Shown: in pieces, positions 1 to 11,274 of the stretch
Layout: each line of letters begins with the position of its first letter
Position numbering within the stretch: the first letter of the stretch is position 1
NCBI GenBank assembly: GCA_008508345.1
Contig: QNGE01000412.1
Location: 193,324-257,323, forward strand
Direction: 5' to 3'
Origin: Paragonimus westermani
Lineage: Eukaryota > Platyhelminthes > Trematoda > Plagiorchiida > Troglotrematidae
Length of the DNA: 64,000 bases
Program-made: the position numbers and the translations under genes
The notes under the pieces: model-generated
Told to the model about the DNA's origin: nothing
Database searches by the model: none
What the model saw: only the letters and a program-made list of their open reading frames with translations

Positions 1-582
1 AATGAGATTTCAGTTGTGCGCAGTGTGAGGTCGTTGAAGCACCTAACAACACGATTGCTTCAAGACAACAGGGACAGAGTCGTAGTTGGAGCCATTACAG
101 AGAGTCTCACTATCGGTGAGTTCTAGCAGAGGCAAAACTGAAATAAACTGCTTCTCTTCAAAACGAGCTGATCGACAAGCCTACAGGAATACGACAATTG
201 CAAATGATTCTCAGTTTGCATGCCAGTTTTGCGGATGAATGTATTCTTCGGCAGGTGTCATGAGTTGAAGTGTCCACCAAATAAATTTGTGTGGATTGTA
301 TTTATCAGTAGATGAATTGTTTTAAGGTGATTAGTCTCTAGTGCGAATCAGCTGTTGTCAAATTTTTGGAATACGTTGTTACAAGACTGGCCAACTTGAA
401 CGCCGGAATTCTGTTCATATTTGACTGTGTTGAAAGGTTCACATAGTTTAAAAACCGCAGTCAACATTACCGAAAGTGCATCACGCCATTTTCCGTGAAA
501 AGTCTACCTGTTATCCTTGTCGAAAAGCAAAATGAACCTCTGTTCTCAGGTTACACCGTGAAAATTTTTTAAAATTAAAAAG
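1..582. other. Non-coding stretch, nothing recognised
   Basis: No open frame with paired splice signals, no repeat shared with the rest of the window and no RNA gene was seen here. It may be an intron or intergenic DNA. Confidence 0.4.
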
Positions 583-703
583 TGTCAAAGTAAAAGCTGG
601 CCAACTAAACTTCAACTGACAGTAGACAGGGTGCTTGAAAGTTTAAATGTAATCTGTTTGAATCCTGAGGAACGCGAACGATTTTATGAGTCCTCTCTAA
701 GTA
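583..703 (+). CDS. Candidate internal exon, unknown helical protein
   Basis: An open frame of 40 codons plus one base runs from a possible acceptor (AG at 581-582, after a run of six T) to a GTAAGC donor at 704. The translation is rich in charged residues, with a segment reading LNPEERERFYESSLS, and looks helical or coiled-coil. No family is recognised. The acceptor is uncertain: later AG dinucleotides near 623 and 629 would shorten the exon without changing frame. An in-frame TGA lies about 24 bases upstream of the proposed start. A 40-codon open frame is not rare by chance in this base composition, so this call rests on the donor and the plausible residue content only. Confidence 0.2.
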
Positions 704-1408
704 GTAAGCTCAGCATGTAAACAAACGGCCTGTACTTCGTCATTGGTCGGTAGTTAATCACGTACGCTGCTTTGTTTATAGATAGGGTTATTGTGCTGAC
801 GACTTGCAACTATATCAACTAACCTTTTTCACAATGATTACGTCTCATGCATTCAAAACTACTCAGGCAGTCTTGCGTTCCTCCTAATTAATTTGTTAAG
901 GTCATCCGGTCCCTCAGTAATGAATTTTCGAACAAAACGCTTGGTCTCGCCTTGAGTTCATTGAGAGATCTACTTAATACTTGATTAGGTGTGACGTTGG
1001 CTCATTATCGTTCGTGCTGCCAAGTGTTTAACAATGTATAATTTGATCGCATGTCACATTTCTATACAAGCAGGCTAGTGGCGATAGGAGGCATATAAAA
1101 TCCGGCTGTGATTACTCCATAATAATAACCTATCGATTGAGAGTCGCAAACCAAAAGAACAGTCAAACTGTTATACTGGCTGGTCGACTCATAACTCTGC
1201 TGAGTATACTCGATTAGCGATGAAATTGATGGTTAATCAAACACAGTTGACCCAGAGCAATAGTCGAGGTCACGACTACAAGCACATAACTGAGTTTCAG
1301 CTTTGTTGTGTTTGAGTACGATGACCAATTTGCCCTGTAGGAAACACTTTCTAGCTTTTTGCTATATCCCTTAAGGCAAAAAAACACGTTAATATATAGA
1401 TACCGTAT
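704..1408. other. Non-coding stretch, nothing recognised
   Basis: AT-leaning sequence without a supported exon. The minus-strand open frame at 1214-1537 overlaps the dispersed repeat described next and is more likely a by-product of that element than a host gene. Confidence 0.35.
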
Positions 1409-1615
1409 TGTAACCAAGAGATTGAACAAACCATCTGTTACATACAAGCGTAGGTGCAAACTGAAGGCAAAAGGATCGAACGCTTTGACTAAGCGATCAA
1501 ATGAGCGGTCAGTAAGAAACGTAGTACAGTCACTCAAATACGGTAGGGCAAGCAGTTATTCAGCTGCACACACACGCACAAACATGTGTGTGCACAGTCA
1601 CATCGTTCCAGTTAG
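1409..1615 (+). repeat. Dispersed repeat, copy 1 (partner at 48457-48684)
   Basis: This segment aligns by eye, in the same orientation, with 48457-48684. Shared blocks include GCAAACTGAAGGC against GCAAAACGAAGGC, TTGACTAAGCGATCA against TTGACTGGGCGATCA, AGGGCAAGCA in both, and GTGCACAGTCAC in both. This copy is more AT-rich and has accumulated changes of the kind expected from CpG decay, so it looks older. The parent element is not identified. GC-rich flanks around the other copy suggest an LTR or the untranslated end of a retroelement, but no coding part was recognised. Confidence 0.6.
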
Positions 1616-3603
1616 TTAAAACGCAATGTGGCTTCAATGTCACAACAGTGTCCACTGCCATTTAGACTCAACTTGACTCTACTCAAGCTTAACGGTGATA
1701 TGGTGCGAGTTACTTCTCGCCAAGACAGTAGTAGCATCAAAGAAATTAAACAAATGAACACAAACGCTGACATTCCCATGGGTGTCAGCATTCCGTCGAT
1801 CGCATATCAGGTAGTATTTTCGCGTAGTTATGTGGATAGTCATGGCACGTTATACCTCACATTGATATGTTCGTACTTCAATGGTGCGCAGAATTGAGCT
1901 GCCAATTTTTAATAGCCTCGATAAGAAATTGAAAAGAGAGGGTTATCGTTACAAGTCGTAAAGCATACCCGAATACCATCAAATAGTGACCGGTTACTTA
2001 TTTCCTACTTGATGTGTATGTTGGATGGAAAGGATGTTCAATTCACGAAACGAAGAATTTTGAAACTATAACCTCAGTCAAGATATATTTACCTCGTACA
2101 CTCGAACACAGATGAAGCCTGCCAAAGTGTGCTGGCTTGGATCACTGGAAGAAGCAGAATGAAAGGTTAAAACAAGATCTGGGTCCTCTGATCATCTCAA
2201 TTTTTGCAATGACTGCTTTGTTTACCCAATCAAACTTACTAACAGTTAGCTGATGAATTACTGATTTGCCGATAAAATTATTCAACTTAACATGGAGAAA
2301 TAACATTGCTGAAAATTAAGAAGTCAAATATTGTCTTGGTAATGAATATTTGTATTCTCGTCTGCTTAAAACGCGTTTTATTGAACACTGAAAATTTAGA
2401 AATTCAGGAACACAATATTTTCTCCACTTGATAGCATCCTGTAAAACTATGAGCAGAAACTTAGATGTTTATGTGAGAATGACAAGGAAGGGCGCGATGG
2501 TCGTACAACTACAAGTACCAATATTGCGAACAAAAATTGACATTACTAGAGTAATGTGCAAACAGGCGAGGCTGCCCCTCTACTGGTGTTCAAACCATGA
2601 AGGCATGAATAAGAGTATGAACCACAAAAAGAATACAAAAATCAATAATGTTTTTAAGTTGTTCGGATGCTACTTCGATAAGGTGGGAGTCACGAACAGT
2701 TAATTTTACATTACTGATAAATAATTGGACAGAACTAAATGTGAAAAGTTCGGATTTCCGCTAGATTCGAACTTGTGGCCGGAACATCGTGCCCAGAAGC
2801 GGCAAGTACTCCACCAGCTAAACTACGGAGTCAGTCCAAAAGATCAGAAACTCTACATTTGGAAACAGTTACACATCCATCCCGCTGTCTCACATAGATC
2901 CACCAAATGATTCGGCAGATTGAGTGCCAATGAGAATTTCTCAACCAACACGTGATGGAATCCACCAACGAAAGTACGCACAAAGCAGGACAGCAATGTG
3001 TGACCACACATACCACTGTCCACCGCTGCAAAAGTATGTCGCAATCTGCGGTGAGAACTACATATGACGTCATTATTCAGTGTTTCATGCCGTTGGTACT
3101 GGTCTCTCCCTGGTGTTGGGTGTCAAGCTGGGTAAAGAATGCGCATCCGTTTTTGTATCTATTTTCCCCGATATATTGAGGGTTTATGATTTGTTTAAAG
3201 TCGATTCACTGCATTTATTACTAATTTCCGTTTGCCAGCTGTAGACAAATCGGCCTGCAACATGAACTAATTGTGTACGTCAGTTTTAATGCAAGCTGAA
3301 CAACAGTAAGAGTTCATCAGTACATGAAGAGCATACATGATGCGATATGTTAACACTTCGCTCACTCTCATCAGTCGCAAACATAAAACATGCAAAATAT
3401 ATATGACGGACATATAGAGATATACATAGTATAGACACACTCAGACGCACCATATTTTGTGCCAACAACAACACGGCAACCCTATGGGTTGCTTCGGCCA
3501 TCTTTGTACACATAGCGCCAGCTGATATACTCTAACCAACACAGGTTCGCTAGAGGCCAGTTGCTTCTGGTTATGATTTGCGTAACAATGATGTGAATGG
3601 TCA
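1616..3603. other. No supported gene; two open frames of doubtful status
   Basis: Two plus-strand open frames (1628-1897, 89 codons, and 2428-2703, 91 codons) lie here. The first has a CAG|GTAGTA donor-like site near 1810 and an AG after a mixed tract near 1648, so an exon of about 54 codons is possible. Neither resembles a known family, and the second has no convincing splice context. The rest shows nothing recognisable. Confidence 0.25.
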
Positions 3604-3790
3604 GAGGGAGTTAACCTGATGACCCGTTATCAAGAGGTTTCTGACAGCCGATGACGTGGGGTTTAGAGCAACGGATTCAACGGTTTGGGATTGTTGTGTC
3701 ATGAGTTGTTTTAACCCGTTCTTGACGTGTTCTGCCAGTCGCTGTGATAATTGTCCGTTGTCTTTGTCACTGAAACTACAAATGACCAAT
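3604..3790 (-). pseudogene. Penelope-like element remnant, GIY-YIG endonuclease tail
   Basis: The minus-strand translation contains QLSQRLAEHVKNGLKQ followed about 25 residues later by SSAVRNLLITGHQVN. In Penelope-like elements the GIY-YIG endonuclease at the C-terminus has the pattern R-x-L-x-x-R-x-x-EH followed by a variable spacer and S-x-[IV]-x-x-H-L-[IV]-x-[TS]-GH-x-[VI]. Both halves are present in the right order and spacing. The frame stops just after the GH motif, and the usual end of the domain (an LCxQK...LPW-type segment) is not readable downstream. Upstream, the GIY/YVGRT core is not intact. It is therefore a short decayed fragment, not an active gene. A better preserved relative lies at 53577-54085, also on the minus strand. 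Confidence 0.6.
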
Positions 3791-5387
3791 TCACGACAAT
3801 GGTTCGGCTAGATTATCTTTGACCTGCCACTCTACCGTTCCCGAGAAGATATCGACTAATGTTGTGCCCGAAAGACCATGCATACCCACTTTGTCTTCAA
3901 GAATGAACTGGATTTTTTCCGTACACAGTAAGATGAGATACTTGAAATAGTTGAATGGAATACCTATATCACGGAACTGGTTAGAGATAAAAATCACGTA
4001 TAGTGCGTTTCTATATCCTGTCCATGTCTATTTGTGTGTTATACTTAGCTAGTATGATTGATGGAAGTAAACGAAATGTTAACACATCGCAGCATACGTC
4101 TTCTTTCTGAACTGTTGATGTGCTTTGAGGATACTCAGTGTCTCAACGTTAAGAGGCTCGTGTCAGGTTTTTCTTCATCAGACGCTTCAGTTGACAAGAA
4201 AGCACTACTCCGTGGAATAAATCTAACTAACGCCTCGGAGTGACAAAGTGCAATAGTCGGCAGGGAGATGTAAATATCTTAATCTGGAGGCAGACAATCC
4301 TAATTTATTTGTTTCCAATTAGTTATACTCACATTTCACATGTATTTTTTATATATATGTAAATGTGGACACCGTAATGTTTTACAACCATGAGTAAAGG
4401 TTACAAGATTTTTTCAAAACTCGAAATCGATGTTTTCAGTTAGTGAACGATATCGGGGAATTTCGATATTGTGAATTACTCACTAATGTTTAAACGTTTT
4501 CAACCTCATCTTGTCGAATAACTGGTAAGCAGTTCTTCAAGAAAAACAGGGCAATCGACAAATTTTTATGACAGTTCATTTCAGCATCGTATTACCAAAG
4601 CAATAAAAACTGGTCAAAGAGGAATTAACCCGGTTTTACTTGGAGTAGAAGATTCAAAATAATCTGGCTTGGCTACGAAACGGATGTTGGCATGAAATAC
4701 TACGACGCTAGTGGTCTTCCAAACATGATCTCCAGAAGGTGTTTACTATGTTCAACCAGGAAAAGGTAGCGTTAGTCAGTGGCTTCCACAATCAAGCACA
4801 AAACCCATGTAAGTTTTGTTAGCTATTACACATATTTTCTCCGAAAGAATGAATTACATCAAAAAAATACTCTTGGTTTGCAACATATTAGTAATCCAGA
4901 GGAGGTTAACTAGGGATACACCAATTAAGAAAAGTAACTCACATATCTTCCCAAACTTCGATGATCTTTGCACCTTAGTTTAACAACTTGGAGTTCTATT
5001 CTCACAAATGCTTCCAGGTTGTGGGCTTGATTACCTAGCGTGTATGACCATAGCGAAACCAAGGCAGATGAACAAACAACCAATTAGTGGGATCAACTAA
5101 TCAAACAACGTTTTTGTAAAACGCATCGTTCTCTTTCTCTCTTAATTGTGGTTTTAAGTTAGGAGCTAATGCACACCATGGGAGGATTTGCCGACATCCT
5201 ACATCTGACTGTCGGTTAACTATAAAGCCAGCCAAAAATGGGCCTGAATTACAAGAGCAAATGCAAACTTGTTCCTTCATTTTGTGTCTACGCTTCCAAG
5301 CGACTCAATCACACTTATTCTACTTGTTACAATATAAGGATTAACCGACTAACCACTTTCCGGGTTGATGTGATATAATATAACGGG
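3791..5387. other. Mostly non-coding; possible further Penelope-like decay
   Basis: The minus-strand frame 3791-3997 abuts the endonuclease remnant, but its translation does not match the reverse-transcriptase part of that family well enough to call. Plus-strand frame 4058-4243 is of unknown status. No repeats or RNA genes are seen from 4250 to 5387. Confidence 0.3.
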
Positions 5388-5572
5388 ATGTTCTCAGTAA
5401 ACGAACGTTTCATCAAATTGCCTAACACCGAGTTCAATGCAACAAAAGTTGGAACGATTCGCCGGTTTTTCAAGGATGAATGGACAATTACTTACTTTAC
5501 CGAAAGAATGCTTGCCATCGGAGAAAATTCAACGAGCAACTTAAAAGAGAATCTTCCACATCCACGCTGGTA
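5388..5572 (+). CDS. Candidate start exon, unknown protein
   Basis: An ATG at 5388 opens a 61-codon frame containing MFSVNERFIKLPNTEFNA and later TYFTERMLAIGENSTSN, with a mix of charged and polar residues typical of soluble protein. A GTAACT donor-like site occurs at the last codons (near 5570), so this could be an initial exon that splices just before the in-frame TAA. A TATAATA-like stretch lies about 15 bases upstream, too close for a standard TATA box. No homologue is recognised and no following exon was linked. Confidence 0.2.
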
Positions 5573-6111
5573 ACTTTCTATGATGCTCACTAGATTCCGT
5601 CATTTTTGCAATGTCAATTGAAAATATTTCAGAACAACACTTTGCCAAAAACTTGACAGCCCGAGCTGATTAGTCTTCATGCAACAAAACTCACTTACTT
5701 CAAACACTAAGTTACAAGCAACTATCAACCTTAGCTTCCGCTACCCAAATCGGATGTTCGTGAGCGAGAAACTGGCGGTTTAACTTGAATTTGTTAAACT
5801 TTCGGAAAAAAAATTAGGAAGGTAAAACTAACTCTTAACTTTTCGATAACTACGAAAACTGACAACTTTCGAAGCTAAGATTATATGAGGACCCATGTCA
5901 TGTTTCAAAATCGGAATATAGACAACGCTTTGAAGTTCAGCGGGTTCGCACGAAAGACAAGGATTGGGTTTACAGAGGCTCGATTGTCTTAACTTCGGCT
6001 GCAATACACACTTAATTGAGTTTGGTTGTGTGTGCAATGCGACAACGTGGATATTTTCAGTCGTTCTTTTTCCGGTCTCTTCAGTGTACTCAGAACCTGT
6101 TTTAATAATAT
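5573..6111. other. Non-coding stretch, nothing recognised
   Basis: No exon with paired splice signals and no repeat was found. The minus-strand frame at 5828-6037 shows no family resemblance. Confidence 0.35.
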
Positions 6112-6184
6112 CTGAATGCGTACGTTGCGATCAAGTGTGAGTGATGGTCAACTTGAAAATAAACCAAATCCCCGACTACTCATC
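6112..6184 (+). mobile_element. SINE tail fragment (tRNA-derived family)
   Basis: This 3' fragment matches the tail of the SINE family described at 45390-45992. It contains GTGAGTGATGGTCAACTTGA followed directly by AATAAACCAAATCCCCGACT and ACTCATCA. Only the last 70 bases or so are present, a usual outcome of 5' truncation during LINE-driven retrotransposition. Confidence 0.7.
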
Positions 6185-7985
6185 ATTATTCTGATTTCTC
6201 GCAGGTGGTCCTCAGATTACTGGAACTTTATCGCTCATGCGAATGCAAGCAGAGAACAGTAAACAATAAATGGTGCTCTCTGGGGCATAAAATAGGTTAT
6301 CACAATCATCACTGCCAGTCAAATTCCACACACAACAACAATGTTAAACTGGACAAAGTGTTCTGTAAAATGAAGTGGCCATTAGTATGTATTATTAACT
6401 GATGGTGGGCAGTTAAGTTTGTTCTAACTAACACAAAAACCAGAAGTATATCATTACAGTAAAGCATAACACAGCTTGGCAAATCAACCGAGGATAACGC
6501 GAAGTTAGGGTATAATAATATACGTTTCAGGCGCTTTGGAGGGTTATCCTGAGGTGTGTTGTGATATTGACTACAACACTCTGAGAAAGGCCACTGGTGG
6601 TGGTTGAAAGGTAGAGTATTATGAATTGCCCGTAACGCTCTGTTATTCGCAATTCGTCCATCAGTAACATGTTAAACACGATGCCCAGACCGTGTGACTC
6701 CATTCTTACTAAAGTTGACGCGCATATATTACGTAACAGAGATTACTTCATGCTGCGGTTGTTGGTTTTCCGACGAGGTTACTGAAATTATCACGCTTAC
6801 TGATAAGCCTCACTGAGTTTGCAGTATAAACATCGTCACAAACCAGTTACTGTGTTATGTTCACAACCAACACCTACCGACAAGATCAACCATCCATGCG
6901 TGTGTCATCCATTCAGACTTGTGTTTTTATAAAAGTGGCCCATGTGTGACGTGAGTTGTGCACAGTACGTAAATGAGTCTTGAAGAAAATCAGTGCAATA
7001 TCTTCTTTGGGAAAATGTATGGAACGGAGAGAGATTTTAAAGAACAGATAAGAGAAGAGTTGTTGCATTTGAAGAGTGGCGGAAATCTGAAACCATGTTA
7101 ATTCATACTCTGACAACTACTATCAAGCATAGGGTTCGATTATGAAATAAAACGGAAACGAGGTGTTTCACCAAGTAGTATAAACATCCACTCATAATGC
7201 GTTTGGTGGAAGCGGTCGTATTTTCGTTTCTCAGTGAACTGAATAATTTATGTATCACGTGCCGTAACCTGCCACATCCAGAACTCGGTTTGATTTTCTT
7301 ACACACGATGCTAAATATGGGAACAGAATTTCGAGAATTCCGGCAACTTTATGGCCAGATCTTTCACAGTAGTGGTGGAAGAAATAGACGTGAATCTAAC
7401 AATCCATATTAGAAAGCACGCGTTGTATATCACATATATCTGTGAAAAAGAAACAGCCGGTTTAAAAACGAACAACTGTTGGAGATAGAATAAGGTGTAG
7501 GCGATACAACAATTGTCTCAACTGCAGGCAAGTTAAGCACGGACCGCCAGCATACCTTACAATTGAGTGGTCATGACAATACTTGAATTCCAAATCTCAT
7601 TCGAACAATGGAAATTGCGACCTATTTATGCATGGTTGGATTCTCTCCCACTTGCGAGTAAAAACTACACATGATATTCCTGCACAATCATATGATGATA
7701 GCGTAATCACACGTTTAAGTTTTACTGTCAACCGCGAAAACTCGATTCTGCTAGGTGGACCAACAAAGATGGTAGAATTGTTTGAAGATCAACAGTTAAT
7801 GCAAACCACAGCAAAAACACGTCTGACGGATATTTGCATCCATTCAACTTCCATATTCGCTGGATTATCCAAGACTCATCGACTCGATAAACCTTTCAAA
7901 TAGCGCAGAATTTTAATCCCTACTCATTTGTCCTGGCCACAGTATTTCTCATCAAACTTCCGGTTTTCATCTCCTTCCTCCTAAG
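6185..7985. other. No supported gene; two protein-like open frames
   Basis: Plus-strand frames 7197-7412 (71 codons, containing NLPHPELGLIFLHTMLNMG) and 7583-7903 (106 codons, containing LLGGPTKMVELFEDQQLM) look protein-like in composition. Neither has an acceptor close to its open start: for the second, no AG lies between the upstream in-frame TGA and the beginning of the frame. They could be decayed genes or chance. Nothing else was recognised. Confidence 0.25.
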
Positions 7986-8168
7986 AAACGGTCTGCATTT
8001 CCACTTATTGACTACATGGTTTCACAACATTTCAACAGCGTGATGAATGTGTCAACAGCAATCACTATCACCCATCCCAAATCGGCAGCCCACAGCGAAA
8101 CCAGGCAATCTTTTGAATTCACGATTACACTCACTTCTGCTCACGAACTTTCATTTCTACCTTTCTCC
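7986..8168 (+). CDS. Candidate internal exon, beta-rich unknown protein
   Basis: The exon is bounded by a very strong acceptor (a pyrimidine run ending CTCCTTCCTCCTAAG at 7985) and a GTAAGT donor at 8169. It is 183 bases long, exactly 61 codons, phase 0 at both ends. The translation includes KRSAFPLIDYMVSQHFN and FEFTITLTSAHELSFLPFS; the alternating hydrophobic pattern in the second half suggests beta strands of an extracellular or adhesion-type domain. No family is recognised. An open frame continues past the donor to 8360, so retention cannot be excluded. Among plus-strand candidates this has the best splice signals. Confidence 0.35.
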
Positions 8169-8769
8169 GTAAGTTATTTTTACGACGAACGCAAGCCAAT
8201 ACAGATATGGGATAAGACGACTAGTGCATTTTTCCCCCACCACATTTGTGTTTGTTTTTATTGTGTAAAGAGCTTGTATTCTGTTTACTTTGATGCTGCT
8301 GAATGCTTTCGACTTTTACTGTGTTCACCAATTGTGTGTTCACTCATCTGGATTGAATAAATTTGGCTGTAGTTTGTCATTGCTTCGTCTACAGATGCCC
8401 AAACTAAGTCACAATGATTGATGGTGCTCAGTGAAAGCTGACTATTGTAGCCTTGTGGCTATAGTTAACATCACATTATACAAATGTACTAATGAGTGTT
8501 TTGGTCGTGGATCACTATACCATTGAAAGTCAGGACTGAAGCACTTGTTTAGTTTACACTCACATAGAATATAGCACGGTGTGTCTCCTTTATAAATATA
8601 GTGAACGATGTGAAGACCGTACTCAGTTAGTCCGAAATGCAATCAATTTTACACGACCTCCCGTAAACTGTTTTCTCCTTAACAGTTCCTACACGTGAAT
8701 TCTATAGCACAATATTCCATTGCTTCGAAGGTCGATAAAGTATCGAATAGCCTAACCTGCGAGTCACTT
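8169..8769. other. Non-coding stretch, nothing recognised
   Basis: This follows the donor of the candidate exon and would be intron if that exon is real. No second exon was found in it. Confidence 0.3.
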
Positions 8770-8776
8770 GCATGTT

Positions 8777-8865
8777 GATTTGAACCTGAGAAGAGAAATC
8801 CTTAGGTCGTGAATTAATGCACATTCGGCTTTCTGTCAGAGATGAACGGTCTACCTGCTGTGCCA
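8777..8865 (-). mobile_element. Second tRNA-derived SINE family, degraded copy
   Basis: Read on the minus strand, TGGCACAGCAGG (8854-8865) fits the pol III A-box consensus TRGYNNARNNGG at every position. GGTTCAAATC (8777-8786) fits the B box. The boxes are 67 bases apart, longer than in a normal tRNA gene, and the acceptor-stem sides do not pair, so this is a tRNA-derived SINE head rather than a functional tRNA. It differs from the main SINE family of the window between the boxes. Its 3' end is not defined. Confidence 0.45.
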
Positions 8866-8870
8866 TGGGC

Positions 8871-11119
8871 AACCGCCCTGAGACGAAAAATGAAAAACTG
8901 GGTTGAAGCGGTCTATATGTTTCCCACGGTATTAGTAACTAATTTGTTATCATATATATCTATAATTATGTGAGGTTTCCTCGTTGATACATATCTAATT
9001 GACAGAGAGATTATAATGCTTATGTAATCGAAAACTCAGACAGTATCCCTGATCCTAATCCCAGCCGCTCATTTTCTCGGCGTGGTTCTGCTTCTTGCAG
9101 TTTTTACTGTCACGTTAACGTCCGGCATTTTTCATTAGATGTTGGAGTCAATTAAGTATATTAGTTTCGTTATAATGAGCCCACTGCTTTCGTTAACGTG
9201 TATTGGATAAATGTTTGATCATTATGTAATATTTGCGGACAACTCATGTGAAAACGTTATGGTGGTATGGAAGGATATCATACAAGCGATTTTGCGTAAT
9301 ATCATTAAACCTAATACCTGTACCATTTAAATGAACACATCCTACTTTAGGACACTCTCGATCATGTGAATGTAGCTCGAATTGTTGCAAACTTGAAATG
9401 AGAAACAAGAATTTTCCTGAGATAATTTCTTTGTTAGAATATCTTTTTTAAATAATTTTTTTGTTTCGAAACTTCAACAGAAACCTTCTCACGTGCATTT
9501 TTTATTCTGTGAAGTTTCCCGTTAGCATGTGTGCGGAAAATATGGGGAGTGTAGAAGGGAAAATATTTAGTTTCAAATATTTTTGAAATTTCGCACCATC
9601 GTGGAATGATCAGAAAAACAATCGTTGCTTTGATTGCATGCTTTTAAGCAAACGCCATACAAAGTACCTGACAAGCTAGCAAAAACAGAACCAAACAAAC
9701 TGGACGTTACAATCTTGTGTTCAGATGAATCAGTAAATCAGTATTAACAACACCAACGAAGTACATTCACTTAGCAAATTTATGAAGATGGAATCTCACC
9801 GACAGTTACTGCCATCTCTGCAGTGACAGTATACGTTTAAACTGTGTGTATTTCCAGGTTGAACTAAAGAGGAGTCACAAGATTACAAGTTTCTTGTTAC
9901 ACACTGAGGTTATCAAAACAAACCATACATTGCTATACCCTCACTCGTCCAATGAGCTCTGAAACATAACCGTTCCTCAGCATCAGTCATGTCCACGTAA
10001 GGTATTGTTGGTTATGTGTACTTCTTAGTAAGAAATCATAAGAGACGGTGTATTAAAACCGTTACTAGATTAGACACAGTGCGAGAGGCGGTTGGGACTA
10101 AAGAATGGCTGTTGTCATCAAGCAGCCTATAGTATGCCTTCACACAGCAACAATATTGAACAAATATTTGTCCATAGCTTTGTTTCATCGATGATCTGTG
10201 AGAGTGCCAGAGAGGGAAACTACTGATGACTGGTTTAGTGAACAGATAAATTTACATACTTTAATAAATCCCTAAGTGAGATAGTGAAGGGTAAAAACAT
10301 GCTTTCATTCAAGCATTGACTTACAGCATCGACTTAGAATTACCACTGTATATTGTAGCATAAAGTATCATGCATGTATTTTAGTGGTGCCTGCCTATGA
10401 ATAAACGCACTGGGAACATCTGACTTCATCTGCTTCCTTGTGAGGTGTTAATGAAGGTTAATATTGACAACTGAAATATACAACAGCTAGACAGGTTACG
10501 ATTTTCTGACAAACTGTTTAGAACAGATAGACCATGTTACCTTAACTTCAAGTAGAAAGCGCCAGTAGTGGGTAGCCTGAACCTTTCGGTTTGAAAAGTT
10601 ACATCCATTTCAGCCATGTAATATCACAAAAGAAGATATGTTGTGAATGTTTACTGAAGTAATTCCGAATTGGTTGTCAAACGATAAGGCAAAACTTTGT
10701 TGGAGCACGTATAGCGCATTATTTTAGTGAAGTGAATACTTAGTAGATTAGTTAGCCAGTGTTGTACATAACAGCCTTATGACAACTGACACCTTTCATT
10801 GATAGGCGAATTTGGGAGTAGTACTCTAATCCAATAAGCCGAACAGTAAGTCTTCATCCATTTGAATCTCACTTAAAATGTCATTTTCTCTTCTCGGAAA
10901 AATAGGTTTCATGGTGGATTAACGAGCTCAGATAAACACTCACTCAGTTCTGTTCCATTCAGAATAACATCATATTTTCGTGTGGAGTTTAGTAACGTTA
11001 GCATCAGCAAGTCGAGGCAGCTCCATGGGTTCTCGCGCACTCGTGTATCTGCAACTTCTGAGCCAGTCAACATCACGTAAAGGCATTCTGACAGGTGACC
11101 CCCAAGTCTTGTTTAGAAC
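8871..11119. other. Long non-coding stretch, nothing recognised
   Basis: No open frame long enough or well enough bounded to propose was seen on either strand. No tandem repeats, no RNA genes and no shared dispersed repeats were found. Confidence 0.4.
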
Positions 11120-11132
11120 AACTACCCGAATT
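11120..11132. repeat. Left 13-base target-site duplication
   Basis: AACTACCCGAATT here is repeated exactly at 11262-11274 on the other side of the SINE-derived insertion. Direct repeats of this length are the mark of LINE-type target-primed integration. Confidence 0.7.
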
Positions 11133-11261
11133 TTCAAGTTGACCATCACTCACATTTGATCGCAGTCTTCGCATTCCCCGACTACTCATCAGTAACCTAA
11201 AATATTGCCTTGCAGGTTTAATGAGATNAAAATAAACCAAATCCCCGACTACTCATCAGTA
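11133..11261. mobile_element. SINE-family insertion, rearranged, with an ambiguous base
   Basis: The insertion starts with the SINE tail in minus orientation (TTCAAGTTGACCATCACTCA). It then switches without transition to plus-oriented sequence from the other end of the unit (CCCGACTACTCATCAGTAAC, then TAAAATATTGCCTTGCAGG). After the ambiguous base at 11228 it ends with a plus-oriented tail (AATAAACCAAATCCCCGACT). It is bracketed by perfect 13-base direct repeats. A true insertion may therefore be longer, with the middle lost at the N. The pol III head is missing. Confidence 0.7.
11228..11228. other. Ambiguous base (N) inside a repeat
   Basis: One of only two N bases in the window. It sits where the SINE-family sequence jumps from one part of the unit to another, so it probably marks an assembly join or an unresolved repeat. 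Confidence 0.6.
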
Positions 11262-11274
11262 AACTACCCGAATT
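11262..11274. repeat. Right 13-base target-site duplication
   Basis: An exact copy of 11120-11132 closing the SINE insertion. Confidence 0.7.
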
